Positions 1 through 6,199 of a stretch of 9,262 bases of DNA are shown here, one piece after another. Source of the DNA: CAVXYC01 sp046154735 (GTDB taxonomy: Bacteria; Chloroflexota; UBA6077; JACCZL01); the NCBI GenBank assembly GCA_046154735.1, contig JBJXFJ010000232.1, forward strand, positions 1 through 9,262, in the 5' to 3' direction. The first letter of the stretch is position 1. Every line of letters starts with the position of its first letter. The notes beneath the pieces are model-generated. The model had not been told where the DNA came from, did not search any database, and was given only the letters and a program-made list of their open reading frames with translations. The position numbers and the translations under genes were made by a program.

Positions 1-87
1 AAGACGGAAGACGGAAGACGGAAGACGGAAGACGGAAGACGGAAGACGGAAATGAGGATACGTCCTCCGTCTTCCGTCTTCCGTCCG
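1..87. repeat. Inverted arrays of a 7-bp tandem repeat (hairpin)
   Basis: Positions 1-49 are seven perfect copies of AAGACGG, and the array probably continues beyond the window edge. Positions 67-80 hold two perfect copies of the reverse complement CCGTCTT, with a degenerate third at 81-87. The arms 31-50 and 66-85 are perfectly complementary over 20 bp. Between them, GAGGA-TACG-TCCTC (54-67) can form its own small helix. The array starts three bases after the stop codon of the minus-strand PH-domain gene, so that transcript would run straight into the hairpin, which could stop transcription or protect the 3' end. No clear U-tract is seen, so a classical terminator is not claimed. Heptanucleotide tandem repeats (STRRs) are known from cyanobacteria; whether this unit recurs in this genome cannot be told here. 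Confidence 0.9.
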
Positions 88-90
88 TAA

Positions 91-627
91 TCAGTTCCCG
101 CGCGCCATGTACATCTCGCGCCGGGCGGTGTCCCGAGCAGCGTCGATGGTGCTCAGAACCGCGGCTGGATCCGGAATTTCGTTCAAGGTGAACACACTCG
201 TTGACCCGGCCGTCTCGCAACGGACGTCACCGTAGTTGAACATCGTATGAAGCACGCCATTCTTATAGATGGAGATGTCCTGGAGATTCACGAGATCCGC
301 CGAGGAGAGATCATGATTGAACCAGTGCTGTCGATTGGAGTCGATCAGCCGCTGATTCGTGAGGATCCAGACATCGTGCTGGTACTGGTACCAGGTGAAG
401 TAAGCCGAAATGCCCCAGCAAACGAGCCAGGCAATGGCGATCACCGTGACAACCTGCTGCATCACGGCATCCATCGGGGCAAACGCGCTGATCCCGCCAG
501 CCACGGCGCCCACCGGCACAAGCGCCAGGAAGATGATTCCCAGTAAGCGCGGATAGAGAAACATCCAATGACGCCGCACGAGCAACATCAAGTGTTCACC
601 GTCCTGCAGCACAACCGGCAAGTTCAT
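91..627 (-). CDS. Bacterial PH-domain membrane protein, two TM segments
   Basis: The protein has 178 residues. Two hydrophobic segments (about 27-49 and 57-79) form a hairpin in the membrane. They are followed by a soluble domain of about 85 residues typical of the bacterial PH (bPH2, YdbT-like) family. The family pattern is clear: WILTNQRLID at 87-96, then DLVNLQDISI at 111-120, a GVLHTMFNYGDV stretch at 124-135, and FTLNEIPDP at 146-154. Such domains sit on the cytoplasmic side and are thought to bind lipids or proteins; no enzymatic role is known. The start is well supported: a strong GGAGGTGGAGG precedes the ATG at 627. The gene is divergent from the secreted TIG protein and seems monocistronic, ending at the heptad-repeat hairpin. 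The family call is firm, the biological role unknown. Confidence 0.9.
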   Translation of the reverse strand: MNLPVVLQDGEHLMLLVRRHWMFLYPRLLGIIFLALVPVGAVAGGISAFAPMDAVMQQVVTVIAIAWLVCWGISAYFTWYQYQHDVWILTNQRLIDSNRQHWFNHDLSSADLVNLQDISIYKNGVLHTMFNYGDVRCETAGSTSVFTLNEIPDPAAVLSTIDAARDTARREMYMARGN

Positions 628-630
628 GGG

Positions 631-641
631 CCTCCACCTCC
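631..641 (-). promoter_or_regulatory. Strong ribosome binding site of the PH-domain gene
   Basis: Read on the minus strand, GGAGGTGGAGG lies 3 nt from the ATG, and its upstream GGAGGT core lies 8 nt from it. It is the best Shine-Dalgarno sequence in the window and fixes the start of the gene. Confidence 0.8.
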
Positions 642-694
642 GCTACCTTGAATATCGACGTTCGCCCCGAGGCAGGATAGTGTAGACCAACCAC

Positions 695-705
695 ACCCTA
701 AGGGT
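695..705. promoter_or_regulatory. Small palindrome between divergent genes (possible operator)
   Basis: ACCCTAAGGGT is a perfect 5+5 palindrome around a central A. It lies midway in the short divergent region between the PH-domain gene and the TIG-protein gene, where both promoters must be. No convincing -35/-10 pair was found for either side. An operator role is a guess from position and symmetry. Confidence 0.25.
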
Positions 706-749
706 AATTCCAGTGTGCTACGCTACGACTGATTTCTGGCGGGTTGCGC

Positions 750-1757
750 ATGTGGCATATCAAGTCAATGCGGATACGGGCTCTCGGGACCGCGCTGATT
801 CGGGCGCTGGTCGTGTTCGGCATGGTTACCATGGCCTCGCCAGGCCCGGAAAGCGCCGCCAACGAGATCACCCAACCGGCCGAGGAGGTCAATGAGCCCG
901 CGCAGCCTCCCTCCTCGCTCTCAATCACCTGCTCCTCGAGTGCACTGATCACGTTTGATCCGCCTCGAGCCATGCCGCAGCGGGTGGTGCGGATCGATGT
1001 GATCGCCCCAGCTTTCTCCGACGATGTAGTGCTCTTAAGTGAGCTACCGATGTATTTTGAGAGCGAACTTGCCTTGTTAGACGGACATCGCTGGAGTTGG
1101 TTCACCTGGGTCCCGCAGGCCGGTGAGTTTGACGTCACCTTCATGGACAGCTCTCGCTTAGAATGCGCCGTTGCTCGATTGGTCATTGGGATACCCAGCG
1201 AAGAGGGCAGCGAAGCGCTCACGCCAACCGAATCGGCCGGCCTGGGCGAGCCGCCCACTGCCACTTCCACACGCACGCCGCGCATCCGAGTGACTGAAAG
1301 TTCAACTGACGAAGATTCAAATGACAATGTGTCGAGATCAGTGTCCGCCACACGCACACCGACTCGGACCCGCACTCCGACACCAACCCGTACGTCCTCT
1401 CCAACACGCGCCAGTCAGGCCGTTGATCCCCCTGACCCGACCCGCACCCCGAGTCCCACGAGGACCCTCACTCCAACTCCCACCGAGGTTCCCGTTCCGG
1501 TCATCACCAATGCGAGCCCGTCCGCGGTGATGTGCGGCCAGCCGCTCACACTGATGGGCCGTGGATTCGGAAGCAATCGCGGAGCTGTAGACGGCAAAGT
1601 GACCGTGGCTGACCGCGCGGTAACGGCCTATGAGCTGTGGACCGACACCGAAATCCGGGTACTCGTGGCGTTGAATACCCCATCCTCCCCGGAAGAGCGC
1701 GTGGAAGTGATCACACGGGGCGGAGCTTCAGGGATAAATCTGCGAATTTCTTGCTAA
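750..1757 (+). CDS. Secreted Ig-like/TIG-domain protein with Thr-Arg-Pro linker
   Basis: The product has 335 residues from the ATG at 750, chosen because GGCGGG (738-743) lies 6 nt upstream. An in-frame TTG at 744 and an ATG at 768 have no such site. A basic N-terminus and a hydrophobic core (ALVVFGMVTMA) followed by Ala/Ser-rich sequence indicate export. Residues 57-148 look like a beta-sandwich domain with Cys61 and Cys139. Residues about 158-247 are a low-complexity linker rich in TRTP/TPTP/SPTR units. Residues 249-335 match the IPT/TIG fold: PVITNASPS, GQPLTLMGRGFG, a conserved W-T-D-T-E-I-R-V-L-V strand, and a second pair, Cys262 and the C-terminal Cys335. Each domain thus carries one possible disulfide. 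No sorting signal or TM anchor is seen at the C-terminus. A binding or adhesion role at the cell surface is inferred; the ligand is unknown. Confidence 0.8.
   Translation: MWHIKSMRIRALGTALIRALVVFGMVTMASPGPESAANEITQPAEEVNEPAQPPSSLSITCSSSALITFDPPRAMPQRVVRIDVIAPAFSDDVVLLSELPMYFESELALLDGHRWSWFTWVPQAGEFDVTFMDSSRLECAVARLVIGIPSEEGSEALTPTESAGLGEPPTATSTRTPRIRVTESSTDEDSNDNVSRSVSATRTPTRTRTPTPTRTSSPTRASQAVDPPDPTRTPSPTRTLTPTPTEVPVPVITNASPSAVMCGQPLTLMGRGFGSNRGAVDGKVTVADRAVTAYELWTDTEIRVLVALNTPSSPEERVEVITRGGASGINLRISC
1346..1490 (+). repeat. Low-complexity coding repeat (Thr-Arg-Pro linker)
   Basis: This stretch encodes runs of TRTP, TPTP and SPTR through imperfect repeats around ACNCG/CGNACNCC. It separates the two folded domains of the secreted protein. 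The Arg content makes the linker basic, unlike the common neutral TPTP linkers. A 27-nt stretch (1410-1436) encoding ASQAVDPPD interrupts it. Such DNA is prone to length change by slippage. Confidence 0.7.
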
Positions 1758-1828
1758 GGACCGCTGAGACTTCATGCACAGCGAGGACATGGTGACACGG
1801 CTAGGCTGTTGCTGTTATTGAAGTCCTT

Positions 1829-2185
1829 TCATGTCCCTTCCCTTCCAAGCGCCTCGGTAATCTCCCCAAGCTGCAGCGCCTGATGATCCACAATGATCGC
1901 AAAGCATTCTGCCAGGGTGAGAATCCTCAAGCTGGCGTGACGCGCCGTTAATATGAGATCTGCCTCGGTGAGCTCATCCAGGAGCGCCAGCGTTCCTGAG
2001 CGACTGGCGGCGAGACGCTCACGGGTTTCAGGGAGAGCCAGGTGCACCAGATGGTCTCGAATGGACCAGCGCTCATTGGCCGTCTCCCGGTCCCGATCGG
2101 CCTCTGAGAGACGCGCGAGAAGCACGCCGGTATCATCACCGGAATCTGAAAGCCTGTAGCGCAGATCGACGATCGTCATCATCAT
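1829..2185 (-). CDS. DinB-like protein, shortened and lacking one metal ligand
   Basis: The 118-residue product begins at the ATG at 2185, which has GGAG five bases upstream. A longer reading from 2260 would overlap the divergent promoter region and lacks such a site. The DinB/YfiT four-helix family is recognised from W40-S-I-R-D-H-L-V-H48-L-A (helix 2), LLDELTEADL (68-77), the RH at 82-83, and LTLAECFAIIVDH101 (89-101). Family members are usually about 150-170 residues with a His triad binding a divalent metal. Here some 30-40 residues between helix 2 and the LDELT helix appear to be missing. The third ligand, expected four residues after His101 in an HxxxH pattern, is Gln105. The protein may therefore bind no metal. 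It is divergent from the aldo/keto reductase. Function is unknown; a thiol-transferase-like or stress role is only a family-level guess. Confidence 0.7.
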   Translation of the reverse strand: MMMTIVDLRYRLSDSGDDTGVLLARLSEADRDRETANERWSIRDHLVHLALPETRERLAASRSGTLALLDELTEADLILTARHASLRILTLAECFAIIVDHQALQLGEITEALGREGT

Positions 2186-2210
2186 TGGCGCTCCAGATTC
2201 CAAACCTCGA

Positions 2211-2219
2211 TGGTACAAT
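2211..2219 (+). promoter_or_regulatory. Extended -10 promoter of the aldo/keto reductase gene
   Basis: TGGTACAAT matches the extended -10 consensus TGnTATAAT with one mismatch. It lies 43 nt upstream of the reductase ATG and in the gap to the divergent DinB-like gene. No good -35 is present at 16-18 nt, which is usual for extended -10 promoters. It would give a leader of roughly 36 nt containing GATAGGGG as a weak ribosome binding site. Confidence 0.4.
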
Positions 2220-2262
2220 GCCGCGCGTACCGGGCTTGCTCGGTGGATAGGGGCATGCATTC

Positions 2263-3201
2263 ATGGAATACCGTAAGCTCGGCGCATCTGGCCTGAAAGT
2301 GTCGGTCATTGGCCTGGGCTCAAACACATTTGGCGCTACCGCCGAGGAAGCGGGGTCTACTGAGGTCATTCAGACGGCTATAGACCAAGGCGTGAACTTC
2401 ATCGACACGGCCAACGTGTACTCTTTCGGCACGTCTGAAGAATACGTGGGTAAAGCCATCAGAGGCCGCCGCCACGATCTGGTGATCGGAACCAAGGTGG
2501 GCATCACCATGAGCGATAAGCCCAATGATGCCGGCCTCTCCCGCGGCCATATCATGAGCAGTGTCGAGTCCTCGCTCAAGCGCTTGGGCACGGATTACAT
2601 TGATCTCTACCAGGCCCACACGTTTGATCCCGCCACACCCTTGGAAGAGACGCTGCGAACCTTCGATGATCTGGTGCGCCAGGGCAAGGTGCGCTACATC
2701 GGCTGCTCCAACTGGACCGCCTGGCAGCTTGCCTGGGGTCTTGGGATTCAGCAGGGCAATGATCTCGCGCCCTGGGTGAGCGTGCAGCCAGAGTGGAACT
2801 TTGTCAATGGGCTGCAAGATCCGCATCTCCAGCCGGCCTGCCGCGAATTTGGCGTGGGCATTATTCCGTACATGCCGCTGGCCGCGGGCGCCCTTACCGG
2901 CAAATACACACGTGGTGAAGCCCCACCACCCGGCACCCGCCTGGCTGATCGACCGCGCACCCGCCGAATTCTGGGAGATCGCCTCTTCGATTTGATTGAT
3001 ACGCTCACACCCTGGGCCGAAGCCCGCGGCCACACCCTGCCGGAGCTGGCCATTGCCTGGCTAATTGCCCAGCCCGAAGTGAGCACCGTCATCATCGGCG
3101 CCCGCCGTGCCCCTCAGGTGCTGGAAAACCTCAAAGCCACCGAGTGGGCGCTCACCCCAACCGAGCGAGACGAAGTGGCTGCGTTGGTGAACAGCATCTA
3201 G
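2263..3201 (+). CDS. Aldo/keto reductase
   Basis: A complete 312-residue NADPH-dependent oxidoreductase of the aldo/keto reductase superfamily, cytoplasmic, with a (beta/alpha)8 barrel. The N-terminus MEYRKLGASGLKVSVIGLG is typical. The catalytic tetrad is intact: Asp48 and Tyr53 in FIDTANVY, Lys78 in GTKVG, and His119 in LYQAHTFD. The GCSNW motif is at 147-151 and SVQPEWNF at 173-180, where Trp178 takes the place usually held by the Tyr that stacks on the nicotinamide. The C-terminal cofactor region is present (PEVSTVIIGARRAPQVLENL). Sequence style points to the large bacterial group that includes Kv-beta/YghZ/IolS-like reductases. The substrate, probably an aldehyde or a sugar, cannot be named. 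It is divergent from the DinB-like gene and appears to be transcribed alone. Nothing is missing or odd in the frame. Confidence 0.93.
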   Translation: MEYRKLGASGLKVSVIGLGSNTFGATAEEAGSTEVIQTAIDQGVNFIDTANVYSFGTSEEYVGKAIRGRRHDLVIGTKVGITMSDKPNDAGLSRGHIMSSVESSLKRLGTDYIDLYQAHTFDPATPLEETLRTFDDLVRQGKVRYIGCSNWTAWQLAWGLGIQQGNDLAPWVSVQPEWNFVNGLQDPHLQPACREFGVGIIPYMPLAAGALTGKYTRGEAPPPGTRLADRPRTRRILGDRLFDLIDTLTPWAEARGHTLPELAIAWLIAQPEVSTVIIGARRAPQVLENLKATEWALTPTERDEVAALVNSI

Positions 3202-3629
3202 GAACCAGCCCCGGAATAACCGCTCTATCCCCAATATCTTATCGCCTGCATTCGGTCCCGCAGCACCGACACATTGAAGGCATAGGCCCTTCGCCTGCAT
3301 ACCCGTGAGCACTCAATGAACATATTCTCAGCCGATCCGCCTCTTTAGTCGGCCAGAGTCCTCGCGGTTCAAGTGACTTCAGATATGCCGGATGCTGCCG
3401 AGTATGTAGGTAGTGGATCGATCCATTCTGCTACAGTCGCGGGATATTGACAACCAGACAGATTCAAGGGATCACCTTCTTGTTCTGATGGTCGCGGTCC
3501 CAATTGTGCGATGCAGCGTTCTGGGTTGGCCACGCAGGGAAGGGAGAGTGAGCCTAAGGGGCCTGTGAAACTGGAATCTGTTTCTGCAGAAACGACCGGT
3601 TTAGGCGAACTGAGAGCAGCAATAACGCA
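3202..3629. other. 428-bp intergenic region with palindromes
   Basis: No gene is supported here. It contains a 10-bp direct repeat TCGCCTGCAT (3242-3251 and 3291-3300), a weak GAAGG/CCTTC stem (3276-3292), a perfect 12-bp palindrome TGGATCGATCCA (3414-3425), an isolated TTGACA (3447-3452) without a good -10, and the strong palindrome at 3568-3602. No Rho-independent terminator for the reductase gene stands out. The region may carry the promoter and control sites of the broken downstream locus. Confidence 0.6.
3568..3602. promoter_or_regulatory. 14-bp perfect palindrome nested in a longer stem (possible operator)
   Basis: GTTTCTGCAGAAAC (3580-3593) is a perfect 14-bp palindrome. It is flanked by AAACTGG (3568-3574) and CCGGTTT (3596-3602), which pair over seven positions with one G.U. 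It lies 28 nt before the ATG at 3630, where a repressor site or leader hairpin would act. There is no T-run after it, so a terminator is unlikely. Confidence 0.4.
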
Positions 3630-3935
3630 ATGAATACTCCAGACATCGAGTTAGAGCCTGAGTTCGTACGCAATGTGCAAGACGCTGTTGCACTATGGGC
3701 AAAATCCCATCCCGATCCTGACAAGCCGCACTTCCGGCCACTTGGACAAGGCAAGGAATACACTCCGCGAGAGTTCTGCCAGGCCATACGACGTCGAACT
3801 CGATTTGCCAAAGAGGCACTCCAGGTGTACTCTAGCATCCTCAATTCCCCCGAGAAGCGTGATCGCGACTACATTTTTGAGTTCATAACGGGTAAGCCTG
3901 CCCCGGTGTTAACCGGGATCTCTCGTCGCTCGTAG
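3630..3935 (+). CDS. Small helical protein of unknown function, in frame with the caspase-like pseudogene
   Basis: A 101-residue product that I do not recognise. It is charged and probably all-helical, with no signal peptide or TM segment. Visible landmarks are FRPLGQGKEYTPREFCQAI at 35-53, an RRRTRFAKEALQVY helix (54-67) and SPEKRDRDYIFEFITG at 73-88. The YTPRE element resembles helix starts in small bacterial regulatory or adaptor-like proteins, but that is impression only. It ends in TAG (3933-3935), and the same frame stays open beyond it into the caspase-like sequence. It is either the N-terminal domain of a once longer protein or a separate first gene of a pair. The ribosome binding site before the ATG is weak. 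Confidence 0.5.
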   Translation: MNTPDIELEPEFVRNVQDAVALWAKSHPDPDKPHFRPLGQGKEYTPREFCQAIRRRTRFAKEALQVYSSILNSPEKRDRDYIFEFITGKPAPVLTGISRRS

Positions 3936-4652
3936 TTGGCCCACCTGCTCTTTGTGCTCCCCGGTGGTGACGAAACTGCCGAGTTGCTTTGCGTGTGGGG
4001 AGAATCACTGGCCAACGAGATTGGCCGCTCCGATCCCGCGGAGCATCATGCACGCAGCCTCGCCGCTACCGACGCGATTGCAGCAAACTTCTGGCTTCAA
4101 CTCGTTGGCATCCACTGAGTGGCGTTCTATGGCCATGGGTTCTTGCATGCTCCTCCGCCACCCGCGTGGGCGGGAGCTCCCCCTCCAGCCCTGCTCGGGT
4201 CTGATGTTCAAACCTTGCTCCATCCCCAGGACGCCTCACGTCTTGGGAACATCGTTCTGTACGCCGTCTCATGCGTTGGTACCGCGTTATTCTCGGAACA
4301 GATAGTTCAGACGAGTCACCTAGCAGCAGTGATCGGCTACGATGATGTGATTTATCGCTGCGAAGGACAGGTTGCTGACTCATTCGAGCGTGTCGCGAAC
4401 GCAGCTCTCCGTTTTCTTCTCGGACTTACCCACGAAGCAGGGCCTCTCACGGTCGAGTACGCTGTGAACTATGCTCAACGTATCTATCAGGAAGAAATAG
4501 CACGGTATCTGAAAGGTGGCGATCGATGGCCGGCCGCGTCCTGTGACGATTGTGCACCCGATCAGGCAGCGTGGATGCTCGGCCAACAGCTGCTCCACCT
4601 GAATTATCAGGGCGATGCTCAGGCGGTTCTTCCAGATGGATCAGAGGCGTAA
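3936..4652 (+). pseudogene. Caspase-like (clan CD) cysteine peptidase, interrupted by an in-frame TGA
   Basis: Translation of this frame gives a protease-like domain interrupted by TGA at 4116-4118. Before the stop are LLFVLPGGDETAELLCVW and an ATDAIAANFW helix. Directly after it comes VAFYGHG (4119-4139), then NIVLYAVSCVG, then LAAVIGYDD, an arrangement like that of caspase, CHAT and gingipain-like peptidases. The His of YGHG and the Cys of VSC lie 46 residues apart, as expected for the catalytic dyad. A helical tail follows with VEYAVNYAQRIYQEEIARYL. TGA serves as a normal stop in neighbouring genes, so reassignment is excluded. A start at GTG 4119 would remove the first strands of the fold, so a short functional product is unlikely. 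The frame shows no frameshift and no other stop, pointing to recent inactivation, stop readthrough or a sequencing error. If intact, a self-destruction or defence role would be plausible but is inferred. Confidence 0.55.
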
Positions 4653-4735
4653 GGCCAGGGCGCGAATCTGACTTGCGCGTTCGCAGATGGACGCGGCTTC
4701 CTCTGACTCAGTCCGGTTAAGATGCTCGCCTGGCC
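4653..4735. terminator. Convergent intergenic inverted repeat (weak terminator candidate)
   Basis: GGCCAGGGCG (4653-4662) and CGCCTGGCC (4727-4735) are complementary except for one bulged G. They lie at the two ends of the gap between the convergent caspase-like locus and the PrpD gene, directly after each stop. The loop is over 60 nt and there is no T-run, so a terminator function is uncertain. Confidence 0.2.
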
Positions 4736-4736
4736 G

Positions 4737-6089
4737 TTACTGTCGCAGTGCGCAAGCCAACTCGCTGATATCGCGCTGATCCTCCAGATGGCTGACCCGA
4801 TTGATCACGTCCTCAATGCGCTCCGGCGGCAGTAGGAAGCTCGCGTACCGCCGAAACTTCTCACTAATCTCGTCGAATGTGTACGGGTTACTGGGCGCGC
4901 CCTTCCAATCACTCACGGTGAAGGTGTACGTGAGGCCGTTCGCCGTGACGCTCACTTCTGCCACGGGCTGGCGGGGGTTTCCAAATAGCTCAGTGTGCTC
5001 CACCAGCTCAGCCATCTGGGCGATGCGCGCAACGGCTGGATCATTGAGATCCAGATGTACCCAAGTTTGCGGATCGGACGCATCCTGGCAGAGGGCAAGT
5101 GCGGCGGACCATGGCAGGCTGTATTGCGCGCCCATCAGGGTGGTGGGCTGCCGATCGGTGAAGCGCTCCTCCATCATGCGCGTGGCGCTCGTGATGCGGA
5201 GCTGCTGGATATCGCTCGGCTCAATATGCTGGGCGCGGCGGAGCTCATGAAGCCCATCAATCACCGCGTGGAACGAGATGTGACAGGGGTAGGCCTTAAG
5301 CACCATGGCCATCAACTCCCAGCGCTCGCCCAGCCCATCCAGCAGACGCTCAAGTTTGGGTGCTGGGGAGTACGCGTGCAGGAAACCATGGCTCCCCTCC
5401 AGCACGGTGGACGGTCCGGTAAAACCGCGCTGGGCCAGCAGTGCGCATTCAACACCCATCTGGGCGCCGCGGCCCAGGTGCAGACGCTTGGTCATGGCGC
5501 CTTCACGGAAGAACTCCACCAGCCCACCGCCGTGCGACCCGGCGATGCCCAGTGCGTGCAGAATGGCCTCCGCGTCCATGCCCAGCAGATTGCCCGAGGC
5601 CGCGGCGGCGCCAAAGGCCGCATTGGTGCCCGGACCATGGAAACCGCGCTCATCCTCCACCGCCCGGGTGGCCGCCAGACCCACCCGGCAGAGCAGCTCA
5701 TACCCCGTTGCCACGGCCGTCAAGAATGCTTTGCCGCTGGCGCGCTCGCGTTCAGCAATGGCAAGCGCGGCCGGGAAGACCGCACCACTAGGATGGCATG
5801 AGCCCGGTGTGAACGGATGATCCACCTCAAATCCACCCACCATCACGCCGTTGGCCAGCGCTGCATACGCCGGTGACGTGGTCCAGTCACGTCCGAACAC
5901 GGTACACGGACCGTGCGACGTTTCTCGAGCCAGATCCGCCACCATGTCCGACCAGGGCGTGCGGGCACCGGCACATCCGGCGGCCAGGTCATCCAGGATG
6001 TAGATCCGAATGGCTTCAATGACCTCGTTTGGGAGATCTTCATAGCGTGTCTCGGCAGCGAACTGGGCCAGACGTCGGGACTCATTCAT
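4737..6089 (-). CDS. MmgE/PrpD family protein (2-methylcitrate dehydratase-like)
   Basis: A complete 450-residue protein of the usual family length. MmgE/PrpD proteins include 2-methylcitrate dehydratase and cis-aconitate decarboxylase. Family landmarks run in order: DDLAAGCAG (33-41), ANGVMVGGFEVDH (79-91), CHPSGAVFPAALAIAE (98-113), FHGPGTNAAFGAAAASGNLL (150-169), GAMTKRLHLGRGA (197-209), GFTGPSTVLEGSHGF and KAYPCHISFHAVIDGL. Asp90, His99, His151 and Lys201 match residues that line the active site in cis-aconitate decarboxylase, so an active enzyme is expected. The substrate is unknown, and no methylcitrate-cycle genes are adjacent. Start choice: the ATG at 6089 begins NESRRLAQFA; an alternative ATG at 6098 adds three residues. 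A frame extending to 6221 would run through a palindromic repeat and is rejected. Neither start has a Shine-Dalgarno sequence. Confidence 0.9.
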   Translation of the reverse strand: MNESRRLAQFAAETRYEDLPNEVIEAIRIYILDDLAAGCAGARTPWSDMVADLARETSHGPCTVFGRDWTTSPAYAALANGVMVGGFEVDHPFTPGSCHPSGAVFPAALAIAERERASGKAFLTAVATGYELLCRVGLAATRAVEDERGFHGPGTNAAFGAAAASGNLLGMDAEAILHALGIAGSHGGGLVEFFREGAMTKRLHLGRGAQMGVECALLAQRGFTGPSTVLEGSHGFLHAYSPAPKLERLLDGLGERWELMAMVLKAYPCHISFHAVIDGLHELRRAQHIEPSDIQQLRITSATRMMEERFTDRQPTTLMGAQYSLPWSAALALCQDASDPQTWVHLDLNDPAVARIAQMAELVEHTELFGNPRQPVAEVSVTANGLTYTFTVSDWKGAPSNPYTFDEISEKFRRYASFLLPPERIEDVINRVSHLEDQRDISELACALRQ

Positions 6090-6096
6090 GGGGCGC

Positions 6097-6102
6097 ATTA
6101 TA
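6097..6102 (-). promoter_or_regulatory. TATAAT -10 box of the PrpD gene, placed for a leaderless mRNA
   Basis: On the minus strand a perfect TATAAT is followed by GCGCCCC and then the ATG at 6089. Transcription starting about seven bases after the box would begin at or near the A of that ATG. No Shine-Dalgarno sequence exists between them. No good -35 is seen; the -35 zone falls inside the left arm of the hairpin element at 6118-6142. Confidence 0.5.
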
Positions 6103-6117
6103 CGGGCGAGCTCTGTA

Positions 6118-6199
6118 GTGGGGCGTGTGAGAGCGCCGCTTTGGATTTTCCAAAGACTGGATTGGGGGCAATGAAAAGCAGCACTCCCGCACGCCCCAC
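6118..6199 (-). repeat. 82-nt element with a 25-bp imperfect hairpin stem (MITE-like or structured RNA)
   Basis: Arms 6118-6142 and 6175-6199 are complementary at 21 of 25 positions, with a 32-nt loop. In minus-strand RNA three of the four remaining positions become G.U or U.G pairs and only one is a mismatch, giving 24 of 25 pairs. In plus-strand RNA only one mismatch is rescued. Inside, CTTTGG-ATTTT-CCAAAG (6139-6155) can compete with the inner end of the long stem, and ATTG-GGGG-CAAT (6161-6172) is a further small hairpin. No target-site duplication is visible. It sits just upstream of the PrpD promoter. It could be a palindromic mobile repeat, a structured RNA or a transcription end for a read-through transcript. 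Confidence 0.75.

Noticed and set aside
698..1375. 225-codon minus-strand frame opposite the TIG-protein gene
   Set aside because: It is Ser/Val/Arg-rich without family features and is produced by the repetitive composition of the true gene on the plus strand.
2320..3033. 237-codon minus-strand frame opposite the aldo/keto reductase
   Set aside because: The plus strand encodes a complete reductase with all catalytic residues; the antisense frame has no recognisable domain.
3061..3312. 83-codon minus-strand frame at the reductase 3' end
   Set aside because: It overlaps the real coding end, has no ribosome site and no protein-like pattern.
3361..3400. GGTTCAAGT resembling a tRNA T-loop
   Set aside because: No matching T-stem, anticodon arm or acceptor stem could be built around it.
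4116..4118. TGA as a possible selenocysteine codon
   Set aside because: No SECIS-like hairpin directly follows, the position is not a catalytic Cys site, and the real Cys of the dyad is encoded normally downstream.
4995..5801. 268-codon plus-strand frame inside the PrpD gene
   Set aside because: Antisense to a well-conserved MmgE/PrpD protein and compositionally an artefact of GC-rich codons.
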